Shown here one piece after another: positions 22,768 through 37,369 of a stretch of 64,000 bases of DNA (the stretch's first letter is position 1; each line of letters opens with the position of its first letter). The DNA comes from Mercurialis annua (Eukaryota > Streptophyta > Magnoliopsida > Malpighiales > Euphorbiaceae). The notes beneath the pieces are model-generated. The model was given only the letters and a program-made list of their open reading frames with translations. It did no database searches and was not told the origin of the DNA. The stretch lies in contig NC_065572.1 of NCBI RefSeq assembly GCF_937616625.2, positions 69,748,653 through 69,812,652 of the forward strand. The letters run 5' to 3'. The position numbers were made by a program, and so were the translations under genes.

Positions 22768-23503
22768 TAGTAAGGAGGAATAGGATACAATACCAATTTA
22801 AAACAGCAAAACTTGTTCTCCGATGTTCACACCTCTCTTACTGGGATATAAATATTAATGGATCATCTACCCATATTTTGTATCCCGATTACAACAACAT
22901 GATTTACCTTTTGAAGTTCGTATCTTTACCATCAAGTTACAAAAATGTTTACGTATTACTTACTTGAACGGGTAAAAACAGACCATAAAATTTTTCTATA
23001 TAAATCACCTTATAATGAAATTTTAAATTACCTTTTCTATTTCGTTAATATTACTTCTTTTTATTTTCTTTCCTCTATAAAAAAATGTTGACTTGAGCGT
23101 CAGAGCGAACATTCGGAGAACTTTTTCCGGCGCTATTTTTGACAGTTTTTTGTGGATTTTAGGTAATTTTTCCAGCATAAATTTTCCACGGAATATTGGT
23201 AATTTATCGCTGTTTTATTAATTTAAATAGTATGTTTTTCATTAAAAATAACTATAGAATTATAATCCTAAAAGGGGACTAAAATCTTAATCAACATCCA
23301 CTGTATGGGTTATTAGACAAATATTAGATGAATTTTTTGAGTTTTTTTATTTTATCTCAATTAAAAATAAATAAATATATTATAAGTGCTAAACAAATTA
23401 TAAAAGATAACAATTCTACAATCCAGTTTATTATCGGTTGATGCATGATGCTATTGTTATCTTTTTCCAGTGGAATCCCGGCGGACACAGTTCATTTTTA
23501 AAA

Positions 23504-23832
23504 CGCATGGTAAAAAAAAACCCAAACCTCTACGACTTGTTGTATTTTTATCCAAACTTTTTAATTTTTACAATAATATTCAAATTGTATTTTTTTATTG
23601 CAATGATAGCCAAATTGATGGCTAGACTTGTTGTTTCCAATTAAAATATTAGGCTATTATCATTTTTTGATGTATAATAATATAGTAAAAGTTTCAAGAA
23701 ATAGTAAAAAAATTCAAAAAAATTCACATAAAAAATGCAATTTAGCTATTATTGCAATAAAATAATGAATTTGGAATTATTACAAAAATTAAAAGGTTTG
23801 GATAAAATTACAACAGCTCTTTAAAACCATGG
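23504..23832. mobile_element. Foldback MITE upstream of eEF1B-beta copy 1
   Basis: Left arm words GTTGTATTTTTATCCAAAC and TTTTTACAATAATATTC recur as reverse complements in the right arm (GTTTGGATAAAATTACAAC and GAATTATTACAAAAA). Arms are about 110 bp around a short AT-rich centre. The outer limits are blurred and no clear target duplication was found. Confidence 0.55.
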
Positions 23833-24012
23833 TTAGAACTTAGAAGTTTAAAAGCGGTATCTAAAACAAAAAGTATTAAAATGTTTTAAATTCTAAATAT
23901 AAGGGCTAACTCAGAAATTATTCAAACAAGTTACTAAAGAAACAACCTAAATACGTAGTGCGCGATACACACAATCATTTCTCACTCTGAATAAATACTT
24001 GTACCTTACCTC

Positions 24013-24021
24013 AAACCCTAG
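24013..24021 (+). promoter_or_regulatory. Telo-box in the 5' leader region of eEF1B-beta copy 1
   Basis: AAACCCTAG lies about 60 bp upstream of the donor of the leader intron. Telo-boxes (AAACCCTA) are common near the transcription start of plant translation-factor and ribosomal-protein genes. Confidence 0.6.
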
Positions 24022-24075
24022 ACCTCTTATTACTTCGCCCCGCCTGATCGGATCTTCTCCGCCTCTACATCGCCG

Positions 24076-24300
24076 GTAAGAACAAAATTAAAGATCTGCT
24101 ACAGTCTCTCATAGCTTATACTTTCAGCTATCTGATTCGATTTCAATTAATTGTGTTGCAGTTAATTAGTTTGAATGTTACAGATTTAGTATAATAAGTT
24201 AGACATTAGTGAATTGAATCTAAAGTATGCTGCACTTGAGATTATTATAGTTTTCAGAAGTGCTTATTTAATTGCTGTTTAACTTCTTAATTGATTGTAG
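24076..24300 (+). other. Leader (5' UTR) intron of eEF1B-beta copy 1
   Basis: A leader exon ending CATCGCCG is followed by GTAAGAACA, and an acceptor TTGATTGTAG at 24300 precedes the exon carrying the start codon at 24330. The homologous acceptor exists in copy 2 at about 58122, but the sequence upstream of about 24190 is not shared. Confidence 0.65.
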
Positions 24301-24329
24301 GAACAATCCACATAATATATTGTTAGAAA

Positions 24330-25815
24330 ATGGCCGTGGCATTTAACAATCTTGGATCAGCTGCTGGTCTGAAGAAACTCGATGATTATCTTCTTACACG
24401 CAGCTACATTACCGGGTAAGCTTTATGTTCATTTTCTTCGCGGTGTATGTATATTGGCAATTTATCGTAATTGATCCCTGGTATTAACAGGTACCAAGCT
24501 TCAAAAGATGATGTTACAGTTTATGCAGCTCTTTCAACAGCTCCGTCATCCGAATATGTGAATGTATCACGGTGGTTCCACCACATTGATGCACTCCTGA
24601 GGCTTTCGTAAGCTCCTCTACCTACTTGCGGTTTTATTTTTATTTGCAATTTCTTATACAATTGACTTGTTATTGTAAGTACATAATTTGCTTCTTGTAT
24701 CAGGGGTGTAACTGCTGAAGGGTCAGGAGTCACCATTGAGGGATTTGCTCCCGTCGCTGAAGAGGCAGTTGCTACACCTCCTGCTTCTGATTCCAAGGCA
24801 AGTGTTGTTCTTTCTTTGTTGAAATTGTTTGTGCAATTCATGTTTCCCTGTGAACCTGTAGGCTATAATTTTCAGTATTCTATTATGATAAGAGTATTTG
24901 TTCTAGAAACTTGAAACTCTAATAACTTTGTAAGGCTCATTTGCGTGCTGTGCTTGTGAAACAATCTATTGTTTTAATGTGTGACGTAAAATTTGATTAC
25001 AGGCTGCTGAGGATGACGATGACGATGATGATGTGGATCTGTTTGGTGAAGAGACTGAGGAGGAAAAGAAGGCTTCAGAGGCACGTGCAGCTGCTGTCAA
25101 GGCATCTGGCAAGAAGAAAGAGTGTGAGTGTTATGCTTGAGTTGTTTTTGAATCTAATACTATTTTTGTGGCGATTTATGATAAGGTTTTCTTTTAGTAT
25201 GGTAACTGAAGCATGCTTATTAAGTGCTTTCTATTTTTTATCAGCTGGAAAGTCATCTGTATTATTGGACATCAAACCATGGGATGATGAGACTGACATG
25301 AAAAAGCTTGAAGAAGCAGTTAGAAGTGTTCAAATGGAGGGGCTTCTTTGGGGAGCATGTGAGTTTCATTAATTTTAGTACGGTTGCTAGCCTAGGCAGG
25401 AATATCAAATTTGGTTTAACTATTTATGATTGAATAACTCTCTTTCCTTTTGATTCTGAACATGATCCCAAGAACATTGTATTAATGTGCATATTTTGTA
25501 GAAATGTGTTTTGTTGTGAGTAATATTCTATGTTTTTATTGCAGCTAAGCTTGTACCAGTTGGATACGGTATTAAGAAATTGCAGATCATGATGACCATT
25601 GTGGATGATTTGGTGTCTGTGGACACTCTGATTGAGGAACGCCTTACAGTTGAGCCAATTAATGAATATGTCCAGAGCTGTGACATTTTTGCTTTCAACA
25701 AGATATGTAAGTCAATTGATTCTTATGTGGTATTTGTTTTTCATGTTACGTATTTTCTGAGGTATCTCATTGTTGCCATATTCTAATTTATGTATTTTTG
25801 ATTCTTGTTGCAGAA
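24330..25815 (+). CDS. Translation elongation factor eEF1B beta subunit (plant beta, EF-1-delta type), copy 1
   Basis: Guanine-nucleotide exchange subunit of the eEF1 complex; it reloads eEF1A with GTP in the cytosol. The spliced product is about 230 residues. It has an N-terminal GST-like region ([20 protein letters not shown]), an acidic linker with a D-run then [17 protein letters not shown], and the C-terminal exchange domain ([36 protein letters not shown]) ending DIFAFNKI. The acidic linker is the usual casein kinase II region in this family. The start at 24330 gives the normal MAVAF N-terminus. The TAA stop is split by the last intron: T at 25706, AA at 25814-25815, so unspliced reading would add about 29 residues. 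The [15 protein letters not shown] signature separates it from plant eEF1B-alpha. A second copy lies at 58154-59772. Confidence 0.93.
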
Positions 25816-26835
25816 TTTATGGATCCGTTGAACTGGGCAGAGGTGGAGGCGGAAAAGATACTTCTTTTAGGAATATCGGGACAAAATGATCAATGTATCT
25901 TTTATCTGCTTTCTAGTTTTGTTGCAAGAACCTGATTGAAGTATTATTTAATTCTGATTGTGATTTTGGCCCATGTTATTGTATTAGTATTGTGTTAGTG
26001 ATGATCTCATTAAAATCAGTTTTTTGAAATTATTTTGAGCTTGTGAAATTATGTGCGCCTGTTAATCTTTTCTAAAATTATTCAAGCTAAAGGAGTCAAC
26101 AAATGTCTCATTAGTAATTACTAATATATACTTTTTTCAGATCATTACCAGTATTATTTCTAAAAGATTAATTAGTACTACATTCAAGTTATACAAGTAC
26201 AGCCATAGTAACACTAATATTGTTAATTTTACACTAAATCAAGCTAAACAGGATATCTTACACTAATTAATCATTTACATTTAGAATATAAACTCAAAAA
26301 TCTACAATTTTATATTTTTATAATATAATAAAAAAATCTTGTTAGTTGAGGTTATTAATTATATATATTATATGTTATTTAAGTGTTAAAATTTAAAGTA
26401 ATGGTGATTATTGTAATTTTTATAAAATGAACTATCATTTTATTCATTTATCAGGGAAAAAAACTCACGACTCCCCAACTAAAATATCCCCCACTCTTTG
26501 ATCAATAATTAGGCAAATCTGATGAGAAATATCTGTTGAGTTTACATGAGCTCAAGTTTATGCTTGAGCAAACTCTGGCATGAAATGATCAATGCAAAAG
26601 AGAAATTCCATGTTTTACATTTGCCAAATTTATTTGTCTTGCCCGATTACAGGAAAATTTCTGTCAAAATCAGACCAGAATACAAGATGAAAACACACTT
26701 GCATATTCGTTTTGATGCTCAACAGCCAGCTTAAACTCCAGATTTACATTTCAATTATCTGCTGATCACACATAATTCTTGCAGCTGACAATTCAAACAG
26801 TGATATAACTCATTTCAGATTATGCATTCATAGCT
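25816..26835. other. 3' region between the convergent eEF1B-beta and UPF0235 genes
   Basis: Up to about 26020 the sequence is the 3' UTR and flank of eEF1B-beta and has a clear counterpart after copy 2 (59773-59990). The remainder is AT-rich, with a 62-codon frame at 26546-26734 that looks like chance. It is absent from the duplicated segment at 60 kb. Confidence 0.6.
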
Positions 26836-30024
<3,189 letters not shown>

Positions 30025-31616
30025 TCAGGAGGATGCTCCACTGTGTAAAGCTTGACCCTTTGTTTTCCTTTGCGCCAGCTGAGTTTCGGGCTGCAAAACC
30101 AACAGAGTCTCTGTTAAGATACAAGAACCAACCAAAATAATGACAAAAAAATTCAACATCCTTTATATGACTGCAACGGTAACAATTTGAGCAGTTGAGC
30201 TAACTTTAGGCTTCCATCGCAAGGTTGCGAAGTTAATAGATTTGATATTTATAACGTAGAACATTTGTGATTTGATCTGGCTTATCCGTTTGCTTCCATT
30301 ATCAAAACTAATTCACCATCTATGGGAGTCGCTTCAACATGTAAGTTCCATTTGTAATTTAACAAATGTTCATTTAATAGGTTTAAAATATTATTTGAGC
30401 ATTTAAACTAAAGGCAATACAATAAAATTGGCTCCAAGGTATGGTCAAAACACCTACTTATCAGTTAACAAGGTTACCTCTTTCTTAACAGCTTCTTCTT
30501 TTTCTGACAAAATCAACTCGATGTGGCATGGTGAGGATGTGTAAGCTGCCAAGGACAATTATAGCGCAGTATTAAGTCAGCTAGCTTGAGTAGAACTGAT
30601 TTTGTTTCAAAAGTGAACAAAGAAGCAAGAGGAAAAGGGTGACAGAGTTATAAAATCCATAATGGAAAGAATGTACTCACGGTTAATCCTTCCATGGGCC
30701 CGATAAGTACGGCGACGTTGTTTTTGAGCTTGATTGACTTGGATGTGAGAGATGTAAAGTGAATCAACATCCAAACCTTTAACCTGGATGAGCAGACAAA
30801 ACATATAAGACTTGTAAGAACAACTATGATCTCAGGAAGCAGTATAAATAAAACGTCTGAGACAGAAAAAAGGAACAACCTCAGCATTACTTTCGGCATT
30901 CTTGAGCAAATCTAGGATAAAATTTGCAGATTTAACAGGCCAGCGCCCTTGTCCATTGGAATGGCGGCTCTTAGCCTGGGCAGTTCGCCCAACACCACGA
31001 CAGAAGCGTCGGAATGGGATAGCTTGTTTGTGTGCTAAAACATCTTCCAGATACCTTTTAGCCTTCGCCAGATGTAACTTCCGAATTGAAAACGCAGTCT
31101 CTCTTGTATTCTAATGAACCAACAATGAAGTGAGAACATAATTAGAAGAAATGATTCATCATTAGAGTATCATGAACTATGAATCAACCAAAACCTATAA
31201 CACTAACAGTATCAGATTAAAGAACTTCTGTCATCAATTCATCTTGATCACAATAACTTAACTATTTGCATGAACCAAGGCAACAGAAAATAATGACAGA
31301 AAAATTACCTTAAAATGAACTCGTAAATCACATCCCTGTGCTTTGCAAGCTGAAACATATAAACAGCATCAAAATAAATTTTCATTTTTTCTATCAAGTA
31401 AAATCAGAAACTAACAATTAAAAGATATACAAAATTCAAAACTTAGCATTGTTATGCACTTACATTTGGTGGGGTTATCAGGTTCTCTCGAATACTTCAC
31501 CTGAAACATAAATAAACAAATCTCATAAGAAATAAAAAAACCAAACCAAAAAGCAAAAAGAACGAAATTTTCTCAGTTTTATTTCCTTGAAACACAAATG
31601 TTAAAGTACCCACCAT
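30025..31616 (-). CDS. RPL17: 60S ribosomal protein L17 (uL22)
   Basis: Structural protein of the large cytosolic ribosomal subunit that lines the peptide exit tunnel. The product is about 180 residues in seven exons. Exon 1 contributes only the ATG (31614-31616) before a GTGGGT donor; exon 2 begins [12 protein letters not shown]. Then come [34 protein letters not shown], the core [20 protein letters not shown] and the uL22 signature [20 protein letters not shown], then [15 protein letters not shown]. The last exon reads [15 protein letters not shown] and ends HSGASS-stop at 30025-30027. The C-terminal tail is the only part that differs notably from the well-known plant forms. A telo-box and a site II motif lie upstream, as expected for a ribosomal protein gene. 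Confidence 0.95.
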
Positions 31617-31695
31617 TGCTACAATCTCTCTTTATCTCTGCCTGTGACAAAATTGAGATAGAAGATGCCGAAATGTGCTATATTATGCGAGTTAT

Positions 31696-31704
31696 AAACC
31701 CTAA
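31696..31704 (-). promoter_or_regulatory. Telo-box upstream of RPL17
   Basis: AAACCCTAA about 80 bp upstream of the start codon. Telo-boxes occur near transcription starts of plant ribosomal-protein genes. Confidence 0.6.
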
Positions 31705-31796
31705 TAAAGCTTGCTGCTTTTTGGTGGTGACTTCAGTGATCAGCTTAGTGACAAATGACTGTATCAGGGGTAGTTCGGGCCAATGATAATTTTGTT

Positions 31797-31802
31797 TGGG
31801 CT
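31797..31802. promoter_or_regulatory. Site II motif (TGGGCT) upstream of RPL17
   Basis: TGGGCT, with a nearby CGGGCC at about 31776-31781, matches the TGGGCY site II element bound by TCP factors. Telo-box plus site II within 200 bp of the start is the typical pairing in plant translation-machinery promoters. Confidence 0.5.
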
Positions 31803-31809
31803 TGAAAGG

Positions 31810-33074
31810 GTCCGACCCGATTGATTTCGAATTGAATTATTTAAGAAATTGTTTCTACGTCGAATTATTGTACATTCGTCGCGTCATTCGCGTAACAAAT
31901 AATAAGGCGTTTTCCATACTAAAATATTTAATAAAAAAATGTTTGAAGATTCTTTATTACAAATACTCGTCGGTTTGATATAAAAATGACGTGATACAAT
32001 CGTTAGGTAAAATAAATACCCTTTTACGTCATTAGGACAACAAATATAAATGGATAATGGTCACGCCGATCTTTTAACTTGTGATTCGGAGCAAATAACT
32101 CATTACTAGCAATTATATTGATCAATTAAAAATAACAACCTTTATTTTTTAATCAATTAAAGATGGTGACAAGATTTTTATTTAAGGGAGGCCAAATGCA
32201 CTACATATAGGAAGATAATTTTTTATAAATAGAAGAAAGAAAAATTCATATTAATTTAGATAATTTTAAAAGGTGAAAAGATCAAGGTCATCCCAACCCC
32301 CTCTTTTAATTATTAATTACAGATAATATTTTTTATTTTCAAATCAATTAAAAATAAAATTAGATTATTTCGGTCTCTAAAGTTGTTCTTATAGTATAAG
32401 TTTGTCCTCAATTTATCAAAAAATATATTATACTAGTATTTTTAATTGATTAAATTGATTAAAATAATAAAAAATGAGTTATTTAATTTTAAATAATAAA
32501 TTTAGGGACCAAAGTGGCACTTTAATAGAAAATAGAGAGCAGGGAAGAACATAAAACAGAAAAATCCCAAAAAAAAGCTCATCTTTAGAAGAATAAAACC
32601 AAAGCATAAAGACATAATTTTTCAAAGTGAAACAGAATTCGAAATGCTGAAAGTGTAGCATTTTTTCATTACAATGGAGCTTTTACTGTTTCAAGAACTC
32701 TAATTTTGTTTTCTCCGGCCCCTTATTCTTAAATTATGTAAGTATTTGTTCACATTCCAACTCATTAGATTCAGCATTTTGCTTTTATCAGATCAGTATA
32801 TCACCACATTTTAAGATTATGCTCAAGTAGTGTGTTTCTATGGGTTCATTTGTTTTGTTTTGATAATTTAGAATTAGGGTTTCGAAGCTCTGTTTCAAAT
32901 TGTTCTATTTTTCTCTCTCTCTGCTGTTTAGGCTGATTGAAAATGCTTGGTAGGTCTGAATTTAATAAAAGATTGGTCCTTTTTAATTAATTCCAGAGTC
33001 TGGTTTTTCGTTTTATGAGGTTTTATTTGGAGTTCCCGAAGATATTGTGGTTTTGTGAGATATAAAGTGTGTAA
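31810..33074. other. Intergenic between divergent RPL17 and SWP73 genes
   Basis: AT-rich. It includes a weak foldback near 32365-32520 (CGGTCTCTAAAG and TTTAGGGACCAAAG facing each other) and the 5' leader of the SWP73 gene, with CT-rich sequence at about 32909-32930. No gene is supported. Confidence 0.45.
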
Positions 33075-34834
33075 ATGAATAACAATAATCCTGCAAAAAC
33101 CTTTGGGGTAGGGATACCGTCTGCATTCGCCAATTCTGGCGCGCTACCGCAGTCTATACCCTTGAATAATCAACCGCCCCACCTTCCTTCCCAGTCGCAA
33201 CCTCAAACGCTAGGTGTACCTGCATATCCGGGTCACTTTCAGCTGTCTGAACCCCAATCTAAAGTATTGGGTCATTCACAATATGTACAGGCCGCTCAGG
33301 CTCAATTTCAGTCTCTGGTGCAACAGAATAACCAGTCCGCTGTGCAGCACCAACACCCTAGTGTTAGTAATGCTGCTGGCGTATCATCCCCGACTGTGTC
33401 TTTATCTGGCTCTGGAAGTGCCAAAAGGGCTAACCCGAAACCTCCTTCGAGGCCTTCAGGTGGCTCATCCAACACCAATACAGCTTCACCGTTTAAAACC
33501 ATGGAGTTAGCCCCAGCTGCACATAGAAAAAAACAAAAGCTTTTTGAGAAGCAGATTCCTGATAGTGTAGCTGCAATTCTGCCAGAGTCCTCACTTTATA
33601 CTCAAATGCTTGAATTCGAAGCTAGAATAGATTCAGCTTTGGCGAGAAAGAAAATAGATATTCAAGATTCGCTTAAAAATCCTTCCCGCATTCGGAAAAC
33701 ACTTCGTATGTATATTTTCAACACTTTTGAAAATCAAGTGCAAGGAGAGAAGAATAATGCAGGGCCTCCTTCTTGGTCGCTGAAGATAATCGGGAGGATA
33801 TTGGAAGATGGGAAAGATCCAGTACTGGCTGGAATGCCACAAAAGTCATATTCAAAATTTTCATCTTACTTTAAAAGAATTACAATATACTTGGACCAGA
33901 GCCTCTATCCAGACAATCACGTGATTCTGTGGGAGAGTGCTCGATCACCTGCACTTAATGAGGGCCTTGAAGTGAAGAGAAAAGGAGACAAGGAATTCAA
34001 CGCAATAATTAGACTAGAGATGAATTATACTCCAGAGAAATTCAAGCTTTCACCTTATTTATCAGAGATTCTCGGAATTGAGGCAGAAACACGTTCTAAA
34101 GTTTTAGTGGCATTTTGGCATTATATCAAGTCTAAAAAGTTGCAGATCCCAAATGATCCATCCTTCTTCATGTGTGATCCTCCGTTAAAGAAGTTATTTG
34201 GAGAAGAGAGGGTGAAATTTGCAATGGTCTCTCAGAAAATAAGTCAGCATTTAATTCCTCCACAGTCTATTCATTTGGAACATAGGATAAAACTATCAGG
34301 GACTTGCCCGGCTGGAACTACTTGTTATGACATTGTAGTTGATGTTCCTTCTCCATTGCAAAAGGACCTTGCTGCATTTTTAGCAACCACTGAGAAGCAC
34401 AAAGAAATTGATGCGTGTGATAAATTAATAAGTGATTCTATAAAGAAGATATGTGAACATCGAAGGAGGCGGGCCTTCTTTCGCAGCTTTAGTCAGTCTC
34501 CAGCAGAATTTATTAATACGTTAATTGCTTCTCAAAGCAAGGATCTAAAGCTTGTTTCTGGAGATGCGAGTCGTAATGCAGAAAAGGAACGCCAGTCAGG
34601 CTCTTATAATCAGCCATGGTAAGTTTTTATTTAATCATCAAAATTGTTACTGTTAGTTTCTGTTGCCATTATGTGCACTTCCAGCAGAGCCATATCCAGG
34701 AAAATGGCATTTTGACTCTAGTGGTGCTGGTATTGACTGTTTTTTTTTTCATTGGAATCATTAGGGTTGAAGATGCTGTTATTCGCTACCTGAATCGCAA
34801 GTCGGCTGGAAATGATACTCCTGGAAGCACTTGA
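33075..34834 (+). CDS. SWP73B: SWI/SNF chromatin-remodelling subunit SWP73/SNF12 (BAF60-type, SWIB domain)
   Basis: Nuclear subunit of the plant SWI/SNF (BRM/SYD) remodelling complexes. The product is about 537 residues in two coding exons. The N-terminal 150 residues are Gln/Pro/Ser-rich and low complexity. The conserved part begins [20 protein letters not shown], followed by a region with [20 protein letters not shown] and by [13 protein letters not shown]. The SWIB domain lies at about residues 318-395 ([39 protein letters not shown]). Exon 1 ends inside a Trp codon (TG|GTAAG at 34618/34619); exon 2 from 34765 adds [15 protein letters not shown] and ends GST-stop at 34832-34834. If the intron is retained, TGG TAA stops translation at once and only the last 22 residues are lost. 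SWP73B is favoured over SWP73A by overall resemblance only. Confidence 0.92.
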
Positions 34835-35271
34835 TTAACGATTGACAAATCTACAACAGATGTCTTGAACTGCAAGACTTGTAATGCCATTCTGCTCCTT
34901 TCATTTTTATATTGATATTGTTGTACTTATGTAGTTAGATTTAGGAATCTGTATCTGTTTTTTATGTGGCCTTAAGATGGGAATTCTTTGCTCGGGTTGT
35001 AGTTCATAGTTATATTTCATGAGAAAATGCATGGTATGTTGTTCTATATCAATATGTGCCACACAGTAACTGTAGTACTGGAATGTGACACATTTTCCAC
35101 ATCTATCATCCTTAACCTTATGTTTCTTAACTTTGGATTTTTAATGGTTAAAGAGTTTTGATTTTGTTGAACTATAGACTTTTTACACTTCGGTTACCTT
35201 CATTTCGTTTTTTTATACTTTGATAACCCAATCTTTATTTTCTCAACAATAGAAGGTTACTCATTGAATTT
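34835..35271. other. 3' UTR and flank of SWP73
   Basis: Includes the probable 3' UTR (TTCATTTTTATATTGATATTG near 34900) and AT-rich flank. No further gene. The last ten bases (35262-35271, CATTGAATTT) are the target duplication of the next element. Confidence 0.5.
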
Positions 35272-35610
35272 GACTTAAGTAGCAATTTGCCCCTTCAACT
35301 TGTAACCAATGGGCAATTAACACATAAATTAACTTTGTTAGCAAATCAATACACGGACTTGATGATTATGGACAATTAGCCCATTTTGGCAAATTAACTT
35401 ACAAGCTAAGGGGGCAAATTGCCAACTTAGGATACAATTAACTTACAAATTAAAGCGGCAAATTGCCAATTTAGGATACAATTAACTTACAAATTAAAGA
35501 GGCAAATTGTCCATAATCACCAAGTTCGTGTACTGATTTGCACACAAAGTTAATTTATGTGTTAATTACCCATTGCTTACAAGTTGAGGGGGCATATTGC
35601 CACTTAAGTC
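35272..35610. mobile_element. Mutator-like foldback MITE with internal 44-bp repeats
   Basis: A 339-bp element flanked by CATTGAATTT at 35262-35271 and 35611-35620 (10 bp; Mutator-type elements make 8-11 bp, usually 9). Ends are GACTTAAGTAGCAATTTGCC and its near-complement, with arms of about 100 bp. The centre holds about three tandem copies of a 44-bp unit containing CAATTAACTTACAAATTAAA and GGCAAATTGCCAA. No ORF. A diverged relative lies at 51125-51425. Confidence 0.8.
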
Positions 35611-35620
35611 CATTGAATTT

Positions 35621-36389
35621 AGACAACCTGTCCTTTATATGGCCGATGGAAAATTATGTGGCATCCAATTTCTCCGTCGCCACATAAGCAATTTTTGACA
35701 GGAATTGTGATAATAACCTCTTGGTTTGTAAAAATGGAAGTTGAATTATCAAAATGAAAATGATGGTAACCGAAGTTAAAAGCCTATAGTTTAGTAACCA
35801 TTTTTGTTTTTCCGATTTTTGTATTGCGATTCTTTCCCCTGAGATTGTTGGGTCTTGCTTTGGCTCTGTAAGATTCACCTTAGTTTGTTCATTGTTGCTA
35901 GACTTTTTGGTTTACAATTATTTTTTCTGAATTTCATGTCATTATGCATTAGACTTTGGTAGTAACATAGCTCTGCTCTGAGCTCATCAGAGTAAGCTTG
36001 ACAGTCGAATCGAATTGAGATTGTGTTTCAAAGGTATGAACTGTTACTCACACAAGTTACGATATTGAACAGACAATGCAAAAGATTGGTTGATCCAATA
36101 TTTTTATGCATTAGCAATATTTGGTAGAATTTCTGGAAATAATAGGCAAAATTCTTAGGCCGGATACATACGTGACCCCTCGTATTTGTCGAGGAAAATC
36201 TTTCAGTCCCTTTCAAGTTCAACCTTATAAGTACCTGAACTAATTAATTTTATCCTTTTTAGCCCCCGATTGCTAATGTGTATTATACACTCGTCGACTG
36301 AATGTGAAAATCCAAATTTTTTACTGTAAAAGTATTGTACTTATGTTCTATAATTTTTATAAAATATTATTTACTTTCCTTAAATTGTA
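35621..36389. other. Intergenic, no supported gene
   Basis: AT-rich. A short frame at 35654-35878 (minus) has no recognisable domain. The phrase GTACCTGAACTAATTAATTTT near 36231 is of the type found in MITE ends, but no partner was found. Confidence 0.4.
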
Positions 36390-36394
36390 ATATA

Positions 36395-37360
36395 CTAGTA
36401 CTAGTTTAGATTGAATATGAAAATAGCCAAAATCACATAAATTGAAATTTTTGTTGTAAAAGTATCTTTCATTTCCTATAATTTTATGACTAAAATTTTC
36501 CTACAACCATTGACATGACATCTGTTGATAGGCCTCTTTCAATACATTTAATATATCTATAAAATTATATTTTTAGTTCCTATATTTTATATAAAATATG
36601 TCCATACAATTTATGACTTCTAAAATTACAAATTGAACAATAATATGTTTATTTATTTCCAATTTATAATCTTTATCTATATTTTAGTTTTTTTAGAAGG
36701 TTGTGTTGCATATAATAAAACGATAGTTGGAATGAAATTAAAAAATAAAATTAACAAAGATTATTAAATTAGTTAATTAAAAATATTGTTTTTTATAATT
36801 TCAACTAATAATTTTAGATAAAACATATATTTCATCCATTTTTATTTTTTAATTATGATAAGTTACACTTAAATAATTTTAGATAATTGTTACAATTGTA
36901 AATTAAAATTTAGACTATATTATTATTAATGTATGAGTTAATTTTCACTCATGATAAAATGTTAACAAGAATTATAGTTTTAGAAGTATTATTTAGGAAA
37001 GTAATAAAAAGAATTACTCTAAATAATTAAAATATAACTTCCAACTAAATATAGGAACTAAAGTTATAATTTTGTGGATATATTAAATGTACTGAAAGAG
37101 ACCAATCAACAAGTGCTATGTCACCAATGAGCTATACCTCAAATGATATAAGCGCTGAACAGTAAACTGTTAGGTTGTGGGTTCGTTTCCTCCCACAAGC
37201 GCTCCCCCTTCCCCAATTATAAAAAAAAATAAAAAAAAATTGCTATGTCAAAGGTTGTAGGAGTTTTCTACAAGAATTTTTTTTTATTTGAATAGAAAAA
37301 TGCTAGTCTAGATTGAATGTGAAAATAGTCAAAATCAAATAAATTGAAATTGTCTAATAG
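36395..37360. mobile_element. Foldback element with a SINE inserted in its right arm
   Basis: Left arm 36495-36595 (CTACAACCATTGACATG, CTTTCAATACATTTAATATA, TTTTTAGTTCCTATA) pairs with right-arm sequence at 37040-37110 and 37241-37270. The right arm is interrupted by the SINE at 37124-37240. Direct copies of CTAGTYTAGATTGAATRTGA lie outside the arms at about 36400 and 37303. The interior is AT-rich without ORF. The exact ends are not resolved. Confidence 0.55.
37124..37240 (+). mobile_element. tRNA-derived SINE, copy 1
   Basis: About 117 bp with exact TGCTATGTCA target duplications (37114-37123 and 37241-37250). The body contains a degraded RNA polymerase III A box (GAGCTATACCTCAAATGATA) and a B box (GGGTTCGTTTCC), then CCCCTTCCCCAATTAT and an A-rich tail. 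It shares about 85 bp of head sequence with the copy at 51956. Confidence 0.8.
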
Positions 37361-37369
37361 TAAAATCAA

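Noticed and set aside
24521..24841. 106-codon minus-strand frame over eEF1B-beta copy 1
   Set aside because: It is the antisense of coding exons 2-3 and an intron; no domain and no support.
25707..25786. C-terminal extension of eEF1B-beta copy 1 ([12 protein letters not shown]...)
   Set aside because: This is intron sequence starting with a GTAAGT donor; splicing gives the normal FNKI end with TAA.
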